Shown here: one piece after another, positions 15,655 to 24,092 of the stretch
How positions within the stretch are numbered: position 1 is the first letter of the stretch
How the letters are laid out: every line of letters begins with the position of its first letter
Assembly (NCBI GenBank): GCA_900542805.1
Contig: UQOW01000003.1
Location: forward strand, 1-64,000
Direction: 5' to 3'
Length of the DNA stretch: 64,000 nt
Source of the DNA: an uncultured Sutterella sp.
Lineage (GTDB): Bacteria; Pseudomonadota; Gammaproteobacteria; Burkholderiales; Burkholderiaceae_F
The notes under the pieces: generated by a model
The model's input: only the letters and a program-made list of their open reading frames with translations
What the model was told of the DNA's origin: nothing
Databases searched by the model: none
Position numbers and translations under genes: made by a program

Positions 15655-18318
15655 TTAAAGCTTTTTACTGCAAAGCACGATATCGGCGTTACCCTCGAGG
15701 CGGTGTTCGATAAAGTTAAGTTTCTTCAATAGGTGCCGCATCGGTTCGTTTTCCGTGAGGACATAGCCGATTAAAACACGGACACCGAGGGCTTTGGCTT
15801 GCTCAAGAAGGATGTGCATTAATCCGATTCCGAATCCGCGGTGCTGCAGGGCATCCTCAACAAGAAGCCCGAATTCGGCCGTCCCGGTCCCCGGATCGAT
15901 GACAAAGCGCCCGACGCCGTGAATCTTAGAGTCGACAAGCTCCGAATCAACGAGGGCGTAAGCGCGCTCCCTGTCGTAATCAAGTTGCGTAAACGCCAAA
16001 TAATCCTCATCGGTCAAGTCTCGCCGATGCTTTTGAAGGCGCATAAGGACACTTGTGTCCGAGGAGCGCGCAATAAAGTCTTTCAAGGGCTCGAAATCAT
16101 CGGCCCGAAGCGAGCGAACACGAAGTGAAATGCCGCGCCCGGTAATCGCCGTGCCATAGTGCGGCGGCGGAGCAATGAGCATGTGCGAGAAGGATGCATC
16201 GGCACAAAGCGCCCCGGGACTAAAGCCCGCGGTGGCATCTAATGCCAGGACGCCGTTTTCATCGGCAATGAGAGGATTAATTTCCAATTCCGTGACGGCC
16301 GGAATCTCGCAGACAAGGCGCGAGAGATTCAAGATGGCATTAACGAGCGATTGCATGTCAATCTCGGGCTGCCCGCGGAAGGGCTCTAAGGCCGAATACA
16401 TCACGCAGCGTTCGACCATGTCGCGCGCTTGCGGTTCGGTTAAAGGCGGCAGAGCCTTTTGTTCTTTCGGGAAGAGTTCGCCCGTTTTGCCGCCGGCTGC
16501 CAGCGAAATCACAGGCCCTAAAACCGGATCGCGCTTGACGGCAAGTTTGAGTTCTCGAGCATCGGGGCGACCGGACATTTTCTGCACGAGAATGCCCGTA
16601 AACGATGTTAAGGGAGCGTATTGAGCACAAAGACGCTTTAAGCGGTCAAAGTCAGCAGCAGTGTTCGTTGAATTGAGAATCACGCCGCCGATGCGTGTGC
16701 GTTGCTCGAGCCCTTCGGCACAAATTTTCAGGGCCACGGGGCTATTGAAACTCCGAGCAACCGCTTCGGCATCGGCCGGGGTTGTCACGAGCATGCCCGG
16801 GGCGCACGGTATCCCGATGAGGCGAAGCAATCGCTCACACTGCTCGGGCGAGAGGCGATTGCGATTTTTCTGTCGGGCTTCGTCAATTACGTCGCGTGCC
16901 GCGCCGAAATCATGTCGGGCGGCTTCCGAGCCTGCCGAGGGCGGGCGAAGTGTCAAGCCCTTTAGGCGTTTGTGCTCACATAGGTGTGCAAAAGCCTTGA
17001 CGGCGCCGTCTACGGATGAAAGAACCGGAACGCAAATGCGAGAGAAGGCAGCATTTTCCGTCTCCGTGAGGGTCGAGCCCGTCCAAGCCATGAAAACTGG
17101 CTTAAACGAATCTTTGAGAATTGGCGTTAAATGAGCGGCCAAATCGTTTAAGGTCACGGCGGCCGTGGGACTGACGGCAAGCAAAACCGAATCAACGGCC
17201 TCATCAGCCAAAAGAAGCTGTGTGGTACGGGCTAAAAGGGAACTATCGGCTTCAAAGCCTAAATTCATCGGGTTGGAGACGCTAAAGTCACGCTTTGTCA
17301 ACACTCTGACGTCCTGAATCGTCTTTTCGCTGATAAGAGACGATTGCACGCCGGCTTTTTCGACGACATCAGCACAAAGCGCCGCAAATCCAAGACCGTT
17401 GGTCGCAACTGCCAAGCGCCCACGCAACGGGTCTTTGCCGGCACAAAATAGTTCCAGACACGAGCAAAAATCTTCGAGCCGATCGCACCGCACCGACCCG
17501 GTGCGTTCGAGCATGGCATCGAAGGCTGCGTCGTCACAGGCCGGGCACGCAAAGCGCGAAGCAATCAGACGAGCGGAGTTCTCTCCGCGACCAGCCTTAA
17601 GGATAATGACGGGCTTAACGCGTGAGGCAGCCCGTAAGGCCGAATAAAAGGCTCTCGGATGCACCAGAGTCTCGACGTGAACGGCAATGACGTGCGTGTC
17701 GGGGTCGCGCGCGAGAAAATCGAGCATTTGCGCCAATGTGATGCAGCTTTCGCAACCGGCCGTCAGAATCGAGGAAAAACCGAACGAGCAGCGCTTGCTA
17801 TGGTCTAAGACGGCGGAGACAACCGAGGAGGACTGGCAAATCAATCCGATGTGTCCGATACGCGGCAGCTCGGGCCAGTAACTTACGTTCAAGCCGATTT
17901 GAGGACGGATGATTCCCGACGATTCCGGCCCGATTAAGTTGATGCCGTGCGAAGAACAAAAATCCGCAATCTTTTTGCGCCACAGGCGGTCCGACGTCAA
18001 GGTCTCGTCGCCCGGCGTAATCAGAACGTTTTGAATCCCTAATGCAGCGCATTGGCGCAAAACACCCGAGACCTTGGCCGTCGGGGTTGCAATGACAACC
18101 AGGTCGACTTTTTCCGGTAGTTCCGATAACTCCGCCCAACAGGGTGTCAGGCCGATGTATTTGTACTTGGGATTGACCGGATAGGCCTGGAGGATTCTGT
18201 GCGAATTCATCACGCCGTTCCAAATCAGTGTTCCGCGACTTCCGACCCGGTCGCTGGCCCCGACGAGGGCAACGGAACGGGGAATGAAAGCGCGCTTTAA
18301 ACGGTGTGAGAAATCCAT
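15655..18318 (-). CDS. Pat-type fusion: NDP-forming acyl-CoA synthetase plus GNAT acetyltransferase
   Basis: 887 aa. Domain order fits the Pat/PatZ (YfiQ) family: CoA-binding Rossmann domain (about 10-135, VALVGASDRVGSRG), two succinyl-CoA ligase-like domains (about 145-455), an ATP-grasp domain (about 490-705) and a C-terminal GNAT domain (about 730-885, with GLLVEDALQHRGFGIGLMHI as the acetyl-CoA-binding region). PatZ acetylates lysines of proteins such as acetyl-CoA synthetase; the synthetase-like part there is a regulatory module rather than an active ligase. Whether this one keeps ligase activity is unclear. It is the upstream partner of galE. Confidence 0.85.
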   Translation of the reverse strand: MDFSHRLKRAFIPRSVALVGASDRVGSRGTLIWNGVMNSHRILQAYPVNPKYKYIGLTPCWAELSELPEKVDLVVIATPTAKVSGVLRQCAALGIQNVLITPGDETLTSDRLWRKKIADFCSSHGINLIGPESSGIIRPQIGLNVSYWPELPRIGHIGLICQSSSVVSAVLDHSKRCSFGFSSILTAGCESCITLAQMLDFLARDPDTHVIAVHVETLVHPRAFYSALRAASRVKPVIILKAGRGENSARLIASRFACPACDDAAFDAMLERTGSVRCDRLEDFCSCLELFCAGKDPLRGRLAVATNGLGFAALCADVVEKAGVQSSLISEKTIQDVRVLTKRDFSVSNPMNLGFEADSSLLARTTQLLLADEAVDSVLLAVSPTAAVTLNDLAAHLTPILKDSFKPVFMAWTGSTLTETENAAFSRICVPVLSSVDGAVKAFAHLCEHKRLKGLTLRPPSAGSEAARHDFGAARDVIDEARQKNRNRLSPEQCERLLRLIGIPCAPGMLVTTPADAEAVARSFNSPVALKICAEGLEQRTRIGGVILNSTNTAADFDRLKRLCAQYAPLTSFTGILVQKMSGRPDARELKLAVKRDPVLGPVISLAAGGKTGELFPKEQKALPPLTEPQARDMVERCVMYSALEPFRGQPEIDMQSLVNAILNLSRLVCEIPAVTELEINPLIADENGVLALDATAGFSPGALCADASFSHMLIAPPPHYGTAITGRGISLRVRSLRADDFEPLKDFIARSSDTSVLMRLQKHRRDLTDEDYLAFTQLDYDRERAYALVDSELVDSKIHGVGRFVIDPGTGTAEFGLLVEDALQHRGFGIGLMHILLEQAKALGVRVLIGYVLTENEPMRHLLKKLNFIEHRLEGNADIVLCSKKL

Positions 18319-18444
18319 AATTGCTCAAAGGAGAAAAATCACTCGCAAGTTTACCCTAAAGTGCCAGGAGCCCTTCAAACGGATTGTCCCGCGTTTTAAG
18401 ACGATGCCTTATGATTCGCAAAGGGTAACGAATACGGGAACGCA

Positions 18445-18690
18445 ATGGATAAAAACGACTCAACGCAGGCGCCTGACAAGTGGTTTCGCAGTGACGGAAC
18501 CGTTGTGGCCTGCACGGAAAAGGTCAAGGTTCTTGAAGAGAACTGGAAGGAGATTCGGACAATGCTTCAGGATGCGCTTGATGATGCGGTTCTCATGGGC
18601 TGTTCGGCCGAACGCGTCAAGGCCGAGTGGTGCCGTCTTGTTTTAAATTTGACGAGTCGGTACAAGGATCAATCACAGGCACAAAAATAA
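18445..18690 (+). CDS. Small conserved-type hypothetical protein
   Basis: 81 aa, predominantly helical, with no signal peptide or membrane segment. Visible features are a WFRSDGTVVACTEKVKVLEE opening and a central KEIRTMLQDALDDAVLMGCS helix. I cannot assign a function. It is treated as real because it has a GGGAA SD, stands alone divergent from the Pat-type gene, and is followed at once by a good terminator. Resemblance to small unnamed betaproteobacterial proteins is from memory only. Confidence 0.65.
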   Translation: MDKNDSTQAPDKWFRSDGTVVACTEKVKVLEENWKEIRTMLQDALDDAVLMGCSAERVKAEWCRLVLNLTSRYKDQSQAQK

Positions 18691-18722
18691 ACCCCGCAGA
18701 TAATTGGTTTTGCGGGGTTTTC
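18689..18722. terminator. Bidirectional terminator
   Basis: AAACCCCGCA (18689-18698) pairs with TGCGGGGTTT (18711-18720), a 10-bp stem. A T follows on the plus strand and TTATTTTT on the minus strand, so it serves both the 81-aa gene and the convergent DUF1801/H1-like gene. Confidence 0.8.
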
Positions 18723-18732
18723 GACAACCGGT

Positions 18733-19701
18733 TTATTTTGTTTTTTTAGACTTTGCCGCCGACGTCTTTCTTGCTTTGCTCGGTACAGCTGTTTTGGCCG
18801 GAGTCTTTGTCGTCGCGGCCTTGGGTTTTGCGACGACATCGGCTTTCCCGGTCGCCTTTTTCGCAACCGATTTTTTCACAACGACCTTCTTTTCGACGGA
18901 CTTTTTCGCCACGGGCTTTTCGCTCGTAACGACCTTTCCCGCACTCTTTACCGCGCGAGGTTTGGCAACCTTGGTTTCCGCTTTCGCCTTCTTTTTGGCC
19001 TGACGGCGGGCTGTTTCTTCCTTCTTGGCCTGTGCAGCGGCCTTGCGCGCCTCAAGGGCGGCAGCCTTTTGCGCCGCACGGCGTTCGGCGGCTTCGACCT
19101 TAGCCTGAGCTCGGGCGGCGGCCTTGGCGGCAGCAATCTTTTTAACGAGAGTCTTTTCCGGTTTTGTCGGCTTTAAGATTTTTTTCATGGCGGCCGCATG
19201 CCGTTCGGCTTCTTCTCGAGCGGCTTGTTCGGCGGCTTCTTCCTCGGCAGTTCGCATGGAAATGCGCACAACGGGAGGCGCAACGGCGGCTTCTTCTTCC
19301 TTAACGCCCCAAAGCGAGAGAAGCTCTTTTTGGTCGGGTGCCGAACCTCTTTCACGCCGAGCGACCACGCTGGCTCGCACGAGTTTTTCAATATCCGGAA
19401 GCGGTAGACGGTTTAAATCGGCAAAGTTAATCAGACACCGTTTTGTGTCAAAACCGTCGATGGATGTAAAGAAGGGTTCCGCAGCACGGCGTTCGGCGAC
19501 ATACAGCGTCAGGAGCTTGTCGCGCGATTCGAGTGCAAAAAGCGGACCTCCGTTGAGTTCATAAAACACTAAGCCGAAGCGCTTGCTTTCCCGCACTCCG
19601 CGGGCTGCGCGACGAATAAGACTGGCAACACGCGCCATTGCAACGCGTCGATCCGGCGGTAAGCCTTGAAGAAAAACACCCAAGACCGAAGCACCAACCA
19701 T
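18733..19701 (-). CDS. DUF1801-like protein with long Lys/Ala-rich histone-H1-like tail
   Basis: 322 aa. Residues about 1-115 resemble DUF1801 (YdhG/YjbR-like fold): FGLVFYELNGGPLFALESRD, then KRCLINFADLNRLPLPDIEK. A linker leads to a tail from about residue 160 made almost wholly of Ala, Lys, Val, Glu, Arg and Thr, including many AAK/KAA and KPAK-type blocks like bacterial histone-H1-like proteins. The tail is strongly basic and probably binds nucleic acid or is disordered. GGGAGG precedes the ATG by nine bases. Function unknown; the combination is discussed in the findings. Confidence 0.75.
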   Translation of the reverse strand: MVGASVLGVFLQGLPPDRRVAMARVASLIRRAARGVRESKRFGLVFYELNGGPLFALESRDKLLTLYVAERRAAEPFFTSIDGFDTKRCLINFADLNRLPLPDIEKLVRASVVARRERGSAPDQKELLSLWGVKEEEAAVAPPVVRISMRTAEEEAAEQAAREEAERHAAAMKKILKPTKPEKTLVKKIAAAKAAARAQAKVEAAERRAAQKAAALEARKAAAQAKKEETARRQAKKKAKAETKVAKPRAVKSAGKVVTSEKPVAKKSVEKKVVVKKSVAKKATGKADVVAKPKAATTKTPAKTAVPSKARKTSAAKSKKTK

Positions 19702-19817
19702 AGTATAAAACCTCCCGACACAGGATAGGTCGGTTACCTCAAGATAAGGTAAACCAACATCAAGCCATTAATTTTACAGGAATATTTTGTTTTCTGTATG
19801 GTGCAAACAGGCGAAAA

Positions 19818-20315
19818 TCAACGAAAGAAGGCGTATGTTGCGTGAAACGGAACTTTCAGAAAAGTTCCGAGCGTATTGCGATGGCAGGGGATTGTCGGAA
19901 TGCCTCCTGCGGCATCGGTGCGCTTGACCCAACGAAATTGCGAGAGAGCACCGTTGGGGTTGCCGCGCGGCGTTACTTCAAAAAGAACGTCTTTCATGCG
20001 CGAGTTCGAGCCCGAGGTGTCGGCCGCAGAAATCGTAGCTTTCAGGTAGCTGCCGTCGGCGGAACGGAACGTAAAGTCGGCGCCTTGTTTAGCAAAGACG
20101 TTACCCGAGGCGTCCCGAATGAGAACTTCCGGTGCGACAAAGCGCCAATAGTAGCCGCGTTTATCGGCGGTGCATTGAAATTGTTGATTTCCGGACCCTA
20201 CGTAAGTAGCACGAAGCAAGGAGCCGTCCGGGGGAGATACCGAATCGACAAGCCACGTCGAGCAGCCGCTTAACACAAGTGCCGTGCACGCTAAAAGAAG
20301 AAAACGGGTTTTCAT
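19818..20315 (-). CDS. DUF3455 family lipoprotein
   Basis: 165 aa. A lipoprotein signal peptide ends in the lipobox LSGC with Cys18, so it is probably lipid-anchored. The rest follows the DUF3455 pattern: an aromatic-rich QQFQCTADKRGYYWRFVAPE strand pair, DGSYLKATI, then a C-terminal PTIPCHRNTLG and a closing AYFF-like end (ATYAFFR). The family has no established function that I know. Its start overlaps the end of the upstream 320-aa gene by 4 nt, so the two are almost surely coexpressed. Confidence 0.75.
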   Translation of the reverse strand: MKTRFLLLACTALVLSGCSTWLVDSVSPPDGSLLRATYVGSGNQQFQCTADKRGYYWRFVAPEVLIRDASGNVFAKQGADFTFRSADGSYLKATISAADTSGSNSRMKDVLFEVTPRGNPNGALSQFRWVKRTDAAGGIPTIPCHRNTLGTFLKVPFHATYAFFR

Positions 20316-21274
20316 GGTGTGGGTGCCTCATCGGAAGCGGTCGACTCCGGATTTGATGCCTCGCTTCCTGCGTTTTTTGGTGACGTCACAATCGGAATCG
20401 GTGTCAGAGGTTTGACGGTGTGAGCCGGCGTGCTTGCCGGAAACTCTTCTCGAGTTGTTTCCCAAATCGTGTCATTTAAAAGACGCAGATGGGAAATCGT
20501 GCCTCCTTTTTGCGGAAACGACATCAGCCAAATGCACGTTGTTTTCGGCGAGCGCGGCTTACTGCCGGTTCGGAAAAGGCTTAAATCCGGGCCGTCGTTA
20601 GCATTGGTGGCAAAGGACAAAAACTGATTGAGTGTGAAAGGCTTCGGTTGTGTTGCAAGAAGCTTCTGAATCTGAACTAAGCGCGCGGCTGAGCTCGCCG
20701 GAATGGTTCGGTTGGATTGGGTTGCATCCGTGAAGATGAAGTGATTGGTGTGGGCAATCGCTCCCGCATCAAGGCGTCTTACGACAAAGCGTCCGTTCGG
20801 TAAACATTCGACAATAGCGGTTTCGATTTTATCGGCTAGGACATAAATCATCGGATAGCCTGTGAAAACACGGTGCTGTTCGAGCGCTTGGGACACGGAA
20901 CTGCAGTTACGGATGAGCCACTCTCCGCCGAACCAGCCTTCGGCGGATTTAAAGCGTTTGGCAAACAAAGTCAATCGCTCATCTCGGGGTACGGAGGCAG
21001 CGGAAATCTGACCGACAAATAACCCTTTTTGGTTCAGTCCGGCCTCAAAGCGATGCGCTTTCCCGACGTACAGCCCCTTAAACGGGAGACTTCCTTCTTC
21101 GGTGATGGCAGCAAGCGTTTGTTCGCTGGCCAAATCATCTCGCACATAGGCCAGCATGGTCTGGCCGTTTTCCCCCGAATCGGGACCGCGAACGGACCAA
21201 AAGGTGCTCGCGAGCGAGGCGGTTGCAACTGACGTCAGTACCAAAGCTAAGAAAGACTGTCCAATAGGGGCCAT
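20312..21274 (-). CDS. Secreted Ntn-hydrolase-like protein (C45/linear amide C-N hydrolase type)
   Basis: 320 aa. A signal peptide ends at about Ala22 (SLA), leaving Ser23-Thr24-Phe-Trp as the likely mature N-terminus. Matches to the acyl-transferase/amide hydrolase Ntn family are AGLNQKGLFVG (like GVNEKGL), ASVPRDERL, AHTNHF and GPDLSLFRTG. Relatives I recall start their mature chain with Cys-Thr; here the equivalent is Ser. The C-terminus is Pro/Ser/Thr-rich and likely disordered. It probably works in the periplasm together with the downstream DUF3455 lipoprotein. Substrate unknown. Confidence 0.65.
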   Translation of the reverse strand: MAPIGQSFLALVLTSVATASLASTFWSVRGPDSGENGQTMLAYVRDDLASEQTLAAITEEGSLPFKGLYVGKAHRFEAGLNQKGLFVGQISAASVPRDERLTLFAKRFKSAEGWFGGEWLIRNCSSVSQALEQHRVFTGYPMIYVLADKIETAIVECLPNGRFVVRRLDAGAIAHTNHFIFTDATQSNRTIPASSAARLVQIQKLLATQPKPFTLNQFLSFATNANDGPDLSLFRTGSKPRSPKTTCIWLMSFPQKGGTISHLRLLNDTIWETTREEFPASTPAHTVKPLTPIPIVTSPKNAGSEASNPESTASDEAPTP

Positions 21275-21352
21275 CGCAATGAACCTAATCGAAAAAATTT
21301 GTCAACGTTAGCCTAGCACGCTTGTCGGGAACGCGCACGAAGAACCGGCATA

Positions 21353-22588
21353 CTATGGATTTTGCGTTAAGTCCGAGTCGCGGATTTGGTCCGTGATGGA
21401 AGACGCTTTTTTACGAAACACGCACAAGGCGGCCAACACCAGAAGAGCACAGGCCAAGTAGGGAAGACCGGCGGCCGGGCCGCTTGGGTGACCGATGACA
21501 ACCGTCAGAAGCGGTGTCCCGATTGCCGGAGCCACGGCTCCCATCAGGGCGCCTAAAGAATTGAGAGCTCCGATGTTTTTTCCTTGGTCATCGGCTGACG
21601 ACGTGCGACTGATGGCACTTGTGAGGATGGGACCGACCGTCCCGCCGATTGAATACGCACAGCAAAAGAAGACGGCAAAAAAACCGACCGGCGAGAGTGC
21701 AATACCCACCAGGCACAAAGAACTGACACACAAGGACGCAACGATGATGCGGGAGGCTTTGTAACGGACTAAAAGCGGTCTGAGTGCAAAGCCCTGAATA
21801 AAGGACATCGACGCACCGAGGGCAAAAATCGACGCCCCGATTAGAAGCGGCGTAAAGCCGTAGCGAAATTCCGTGTAAAGCGCCCAGGTGCACTGCAAAA
21901 GGCTATTGGCAAGAGTCGTTAAACCGAAGACAAGGAAAAACGGACGGCTTTCTTCTTTTTTTAATAGGCGAGGGAGTGTGAGGAAAGCATTTAATGAGGT
22001 AAACAAAGCCGGAGTCTTTTTGTCGGTCGGAATCGACTCGGGTAGCAACAGTGCGCCGTACAGAAAATTGAGTAACGCCAGGGCGCTGGCAAGCACGAAC
22101 GGAAATGCCGGGTCGGTTTGTCCGGCAAGGCCTCCGATGGCCGGCCCCACAATAAATCCGAGGCCGAAAACCGCCCCGAGACGGCCGAACATGGCAGCGC
22201 GCTCTTTTCCGCACGTGATGTCGGAAATGTAGGCTTGGGCAACAACGGTATTGGCCGATAGGGCGCCTCCGATGATGCGACTTACAAGAATGAGGGGTAG
22301 GGAGGCGAAAAAGGCCGGAACGGCAAATGTCAGACCTAAGCCGAGAATTCCGACCAAAAGCACGGGCCGTCTTCCGAGTTTATCCGAGAGGGCCCCTAAA
22401 AGGGGGGAACTTAAAAACTGCATAAGCCCGTAGCTCACCATGATGACGCCGTACCACCAAGTCTGCATGTCCTGAGAGGTCGAGAGGGTTCCGATCAGGC
22501 GCGGTAAGACGGGAATAATCAGCCCGATGCCCAGGGCGTCTAGGAAAACGCAGGCAAAAACAAAACCGGATTTAGGTCGGAGAATCAT
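21353..22588 (-). CDS. MFS drug-efflux type transporter (TetA/Bcr-like)
   Basis: 411 aa, about 12 transmembrane helices. The start at 22588 (MILRPKSGFVFACVFLDALG) puts the first helix at the N-terminus; a longer reading adds a non-homologous leader. The motif between helices 2 and 3, SPLLGALSDKLGRRPVLLVG, is the MFS motif A of the TetA-like drug:proton antiporter group, and DALGIGLIIPVLP resembles TetA helix 1. Substrate cannot be named from this; tetracycline resistance is possible but not supported by more than family likeness. The MATE gene lies just upstream. Confidence 0.85.
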   Translation of the reverse strand: MILRPKSGFVFACVFLDALGIGLIIPVLPRLIGTLSTSQDMQTWWYGVIMVSYGLMQFLSSPLLGALSDKLGRRPVLLVGILGLGLTFAVPAFFASLPLILVSRIIGGALSANTVVAQAYISDITCGKERAAMFGRLGAVFGLGFIVGPAIGGLAGQTDPAFPFVLASALALLNFLYGALLLPESIPTDKKTPALFTSLNAFLTLPRLLKKEESRPFFLVFGLTTLANSLLQCTWALYTEFRYGFTPLLIGASIFALGASMSFIQGFALRPLLVRYKASRIIVASLCVSSLCLVGIALSPVGFFAVFFCCAYSIGGTVGPILTSAISRTSSADDQGKNIGALNSLGALMGAVAPAIGTPLLTVVIGHPSGPAAGLPYLACALLVLAALCVFRKKASSITDQIRDSDLTQNP

Positions 22589-22619
22589 GGCTGATGCGTT
22601 TTCAATCCGAATAACGCAA

Positions 22620-24065
22620 TCATACGGATTTTGCACGGGCCGGAAGCCAAGATCCCCTGTAAAAACGCAGGAGGAAAATCGCCCCGCGGAAAAAGAGCTC
22701 CAAACACATGGCAATCCAAACACCAATCAGCCCCATGGATTGGGCCAGCCAGAAGGCAAGCGGCAGTCGCACAATCCACATGCTCGCCAGATTCATGGCA
22801 CTCGGGATAAGGGTATCGGCCGCTCCGAGGAAACAGCCGTAGGCGACAATGGAGGCGGCAAACATCGGTTCGGCAAACGCCTCGATGCGTAAAATCGTTG
22901 CACCGAGTTTGACGATGTCCGAATCGGGTGTCATCGTGGCGATAATCGGCTCGGCGGCGACAAACATGACAACTCCCATGAGGGTCATCACGGCCATTCC
23001 GACGGCAATGGTCACGCTCCCGATTTCACGGGCGCGAGCGACCTGTCCTGATCCGACGGTTTGTGCCGTTAAGGTCGTCGCTGCTTCTCGGATGCCGTAC
23101 CCGGGCATGTAGCAAAGACTTTCGGCGGTAATGGCAAAGGAATGCGCGACCAAAGCCACGGTTCCTAACGGGGCCACGATAACGGTAGAGACAATTTGGG
23201 CGCCGCTCATCATGATACGCTGGGCACTCACGGGTACGCCGATACTCAAAGAGCGCATCAGGTCCGCAAGAAGCGGGACAAAGGAACCTTGTCGTTTAAT
23301 AATCGAAAGGTGGTCGGATTTGACGCAGGCAAACCAGCAGGACGCAAGCATCACGAGCGCTGTGGCCAAAACCGTGGCCCAGGCCGCTCCCAGAACTCCG
23401 AGATTAAATCCCGGAACAGCAAGGTCCAGACCGATCACCGAGACGGTGCGCGGCGGGAAAATAAAAAGAGCATTAAAGACAACATCGAGCACGCACATCG
23501 CGACCCCGAGTAGGCTCGGTATTTTCATGTTGCCGCTCACGCGTAGCATGCCGGTCTCTAGGAAGTTGACCATCACGAGCGGCCAGGAGGCAATTACAAT
23601 GAAAAAATACTCCGAGGCAAATCCGGCAACCGGGTCGCTTGCCCCGAGCCAGGTCGGAAGATTTGAGGCAATAGCAAGTCCGACGGCAGCAAGCGCCGTC
23701 CCCCACAGAACCGTCACGGTTAAAGATTGGCGCATCAGAGAGCGGACGGCTCTGTCGTCTTGCGCTCCGATGGCTTGACCGGCCAGAACGTGAAAACCCG
23801 TAATACCGGCACTTCCGATACCCCAGAACATCCAGATAGTTGTGGAGACAAGCCCGACGCCCGCGGCCTCGTGCGAACCTAAATGCCCGAGCATAGCCAT
23901 GTCGATGTAGTGCATGAGAACCGAGGCGAGCTGTGCAATGATGGCCGGCACGGAAAGCAGCGTAACAAGGAGAATTTGTTCGCTGCGCTCGAAACAGTTC
24001 GCACGACGAAGCCTGTCCATGAGGGCTTCGGTGCTCGGCATTGTGATCGGAAAAAGAGACGACAT
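22620..24065 (-). CDS. MATE family efflux transporter
   Basis: 481 aa with about 12 transmembrane helices in two repeats. LSVPAIIAQLASVLMHYIDM followed by LGHLGSHEAAGVGL is the typical first-helix region, and FAITAESLCYMPGYGIREAA the matching start of the second half. MATE proteins export cationic drugs or metabolites using Na+ or H+ gradients. It lies 27 nt downstream of uup on the same strand and 31 nt upstream of the MFS gene. The start is uncertain by a few codons (ATG at 24065 or 24041). Confidence 0.9.
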   Translation of the reverse strand: MSSLFPITMPSTEALMDRLRRANCFERSEQILLVTLLSVPAIIAQLASVLMHYIDMAMLGHLGSHEAAGVGLVSTTIWMFWGIGSAGITGFHVLAGQAIGAQDDRAVRSLMRQSLTVTVLWGTALAAVGLAIASNLPTWLGASDPVAGFASEYFFIVIASWPLVMVNFLETGMLRVSGNMKIPSLLGVAMCVLDVVFNALFIFPPRTVSVIGLDLAVPGFNLGVLGAAWATVLATALVMLASCWFACVKSDHLSIIKRQGSFVPLLADLMRSLSIGVPVSAQRIMMSGAQIVSTVIVAPLGTVALVAHSFAITAESLCYMPGYGIREAATTLTAQTVGSGQVARAREIGSVTIAVGMAVMTLMGVVMFVAAEPIIATMTPDSDIVKLGATILRIEAFAEPMFAASIVAYGCFLGAADTLIPSAMNLASMWIVRLPLAFWLAQSMGLIGVWIAMCLELFFRGAIFLLRFYRGSWLPARAKSV

Positions 24066-24092
24066 AGAAAAAAGAGGGATTTGCCGAGAATT

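Noticed and set aside
21353..22588. Tetracycline resistance gene tetA
   Set aside because: The MFS motif A and helix 1 are shared across many TetA/Bcr-like exporters; no specific resistance match can be claimed.
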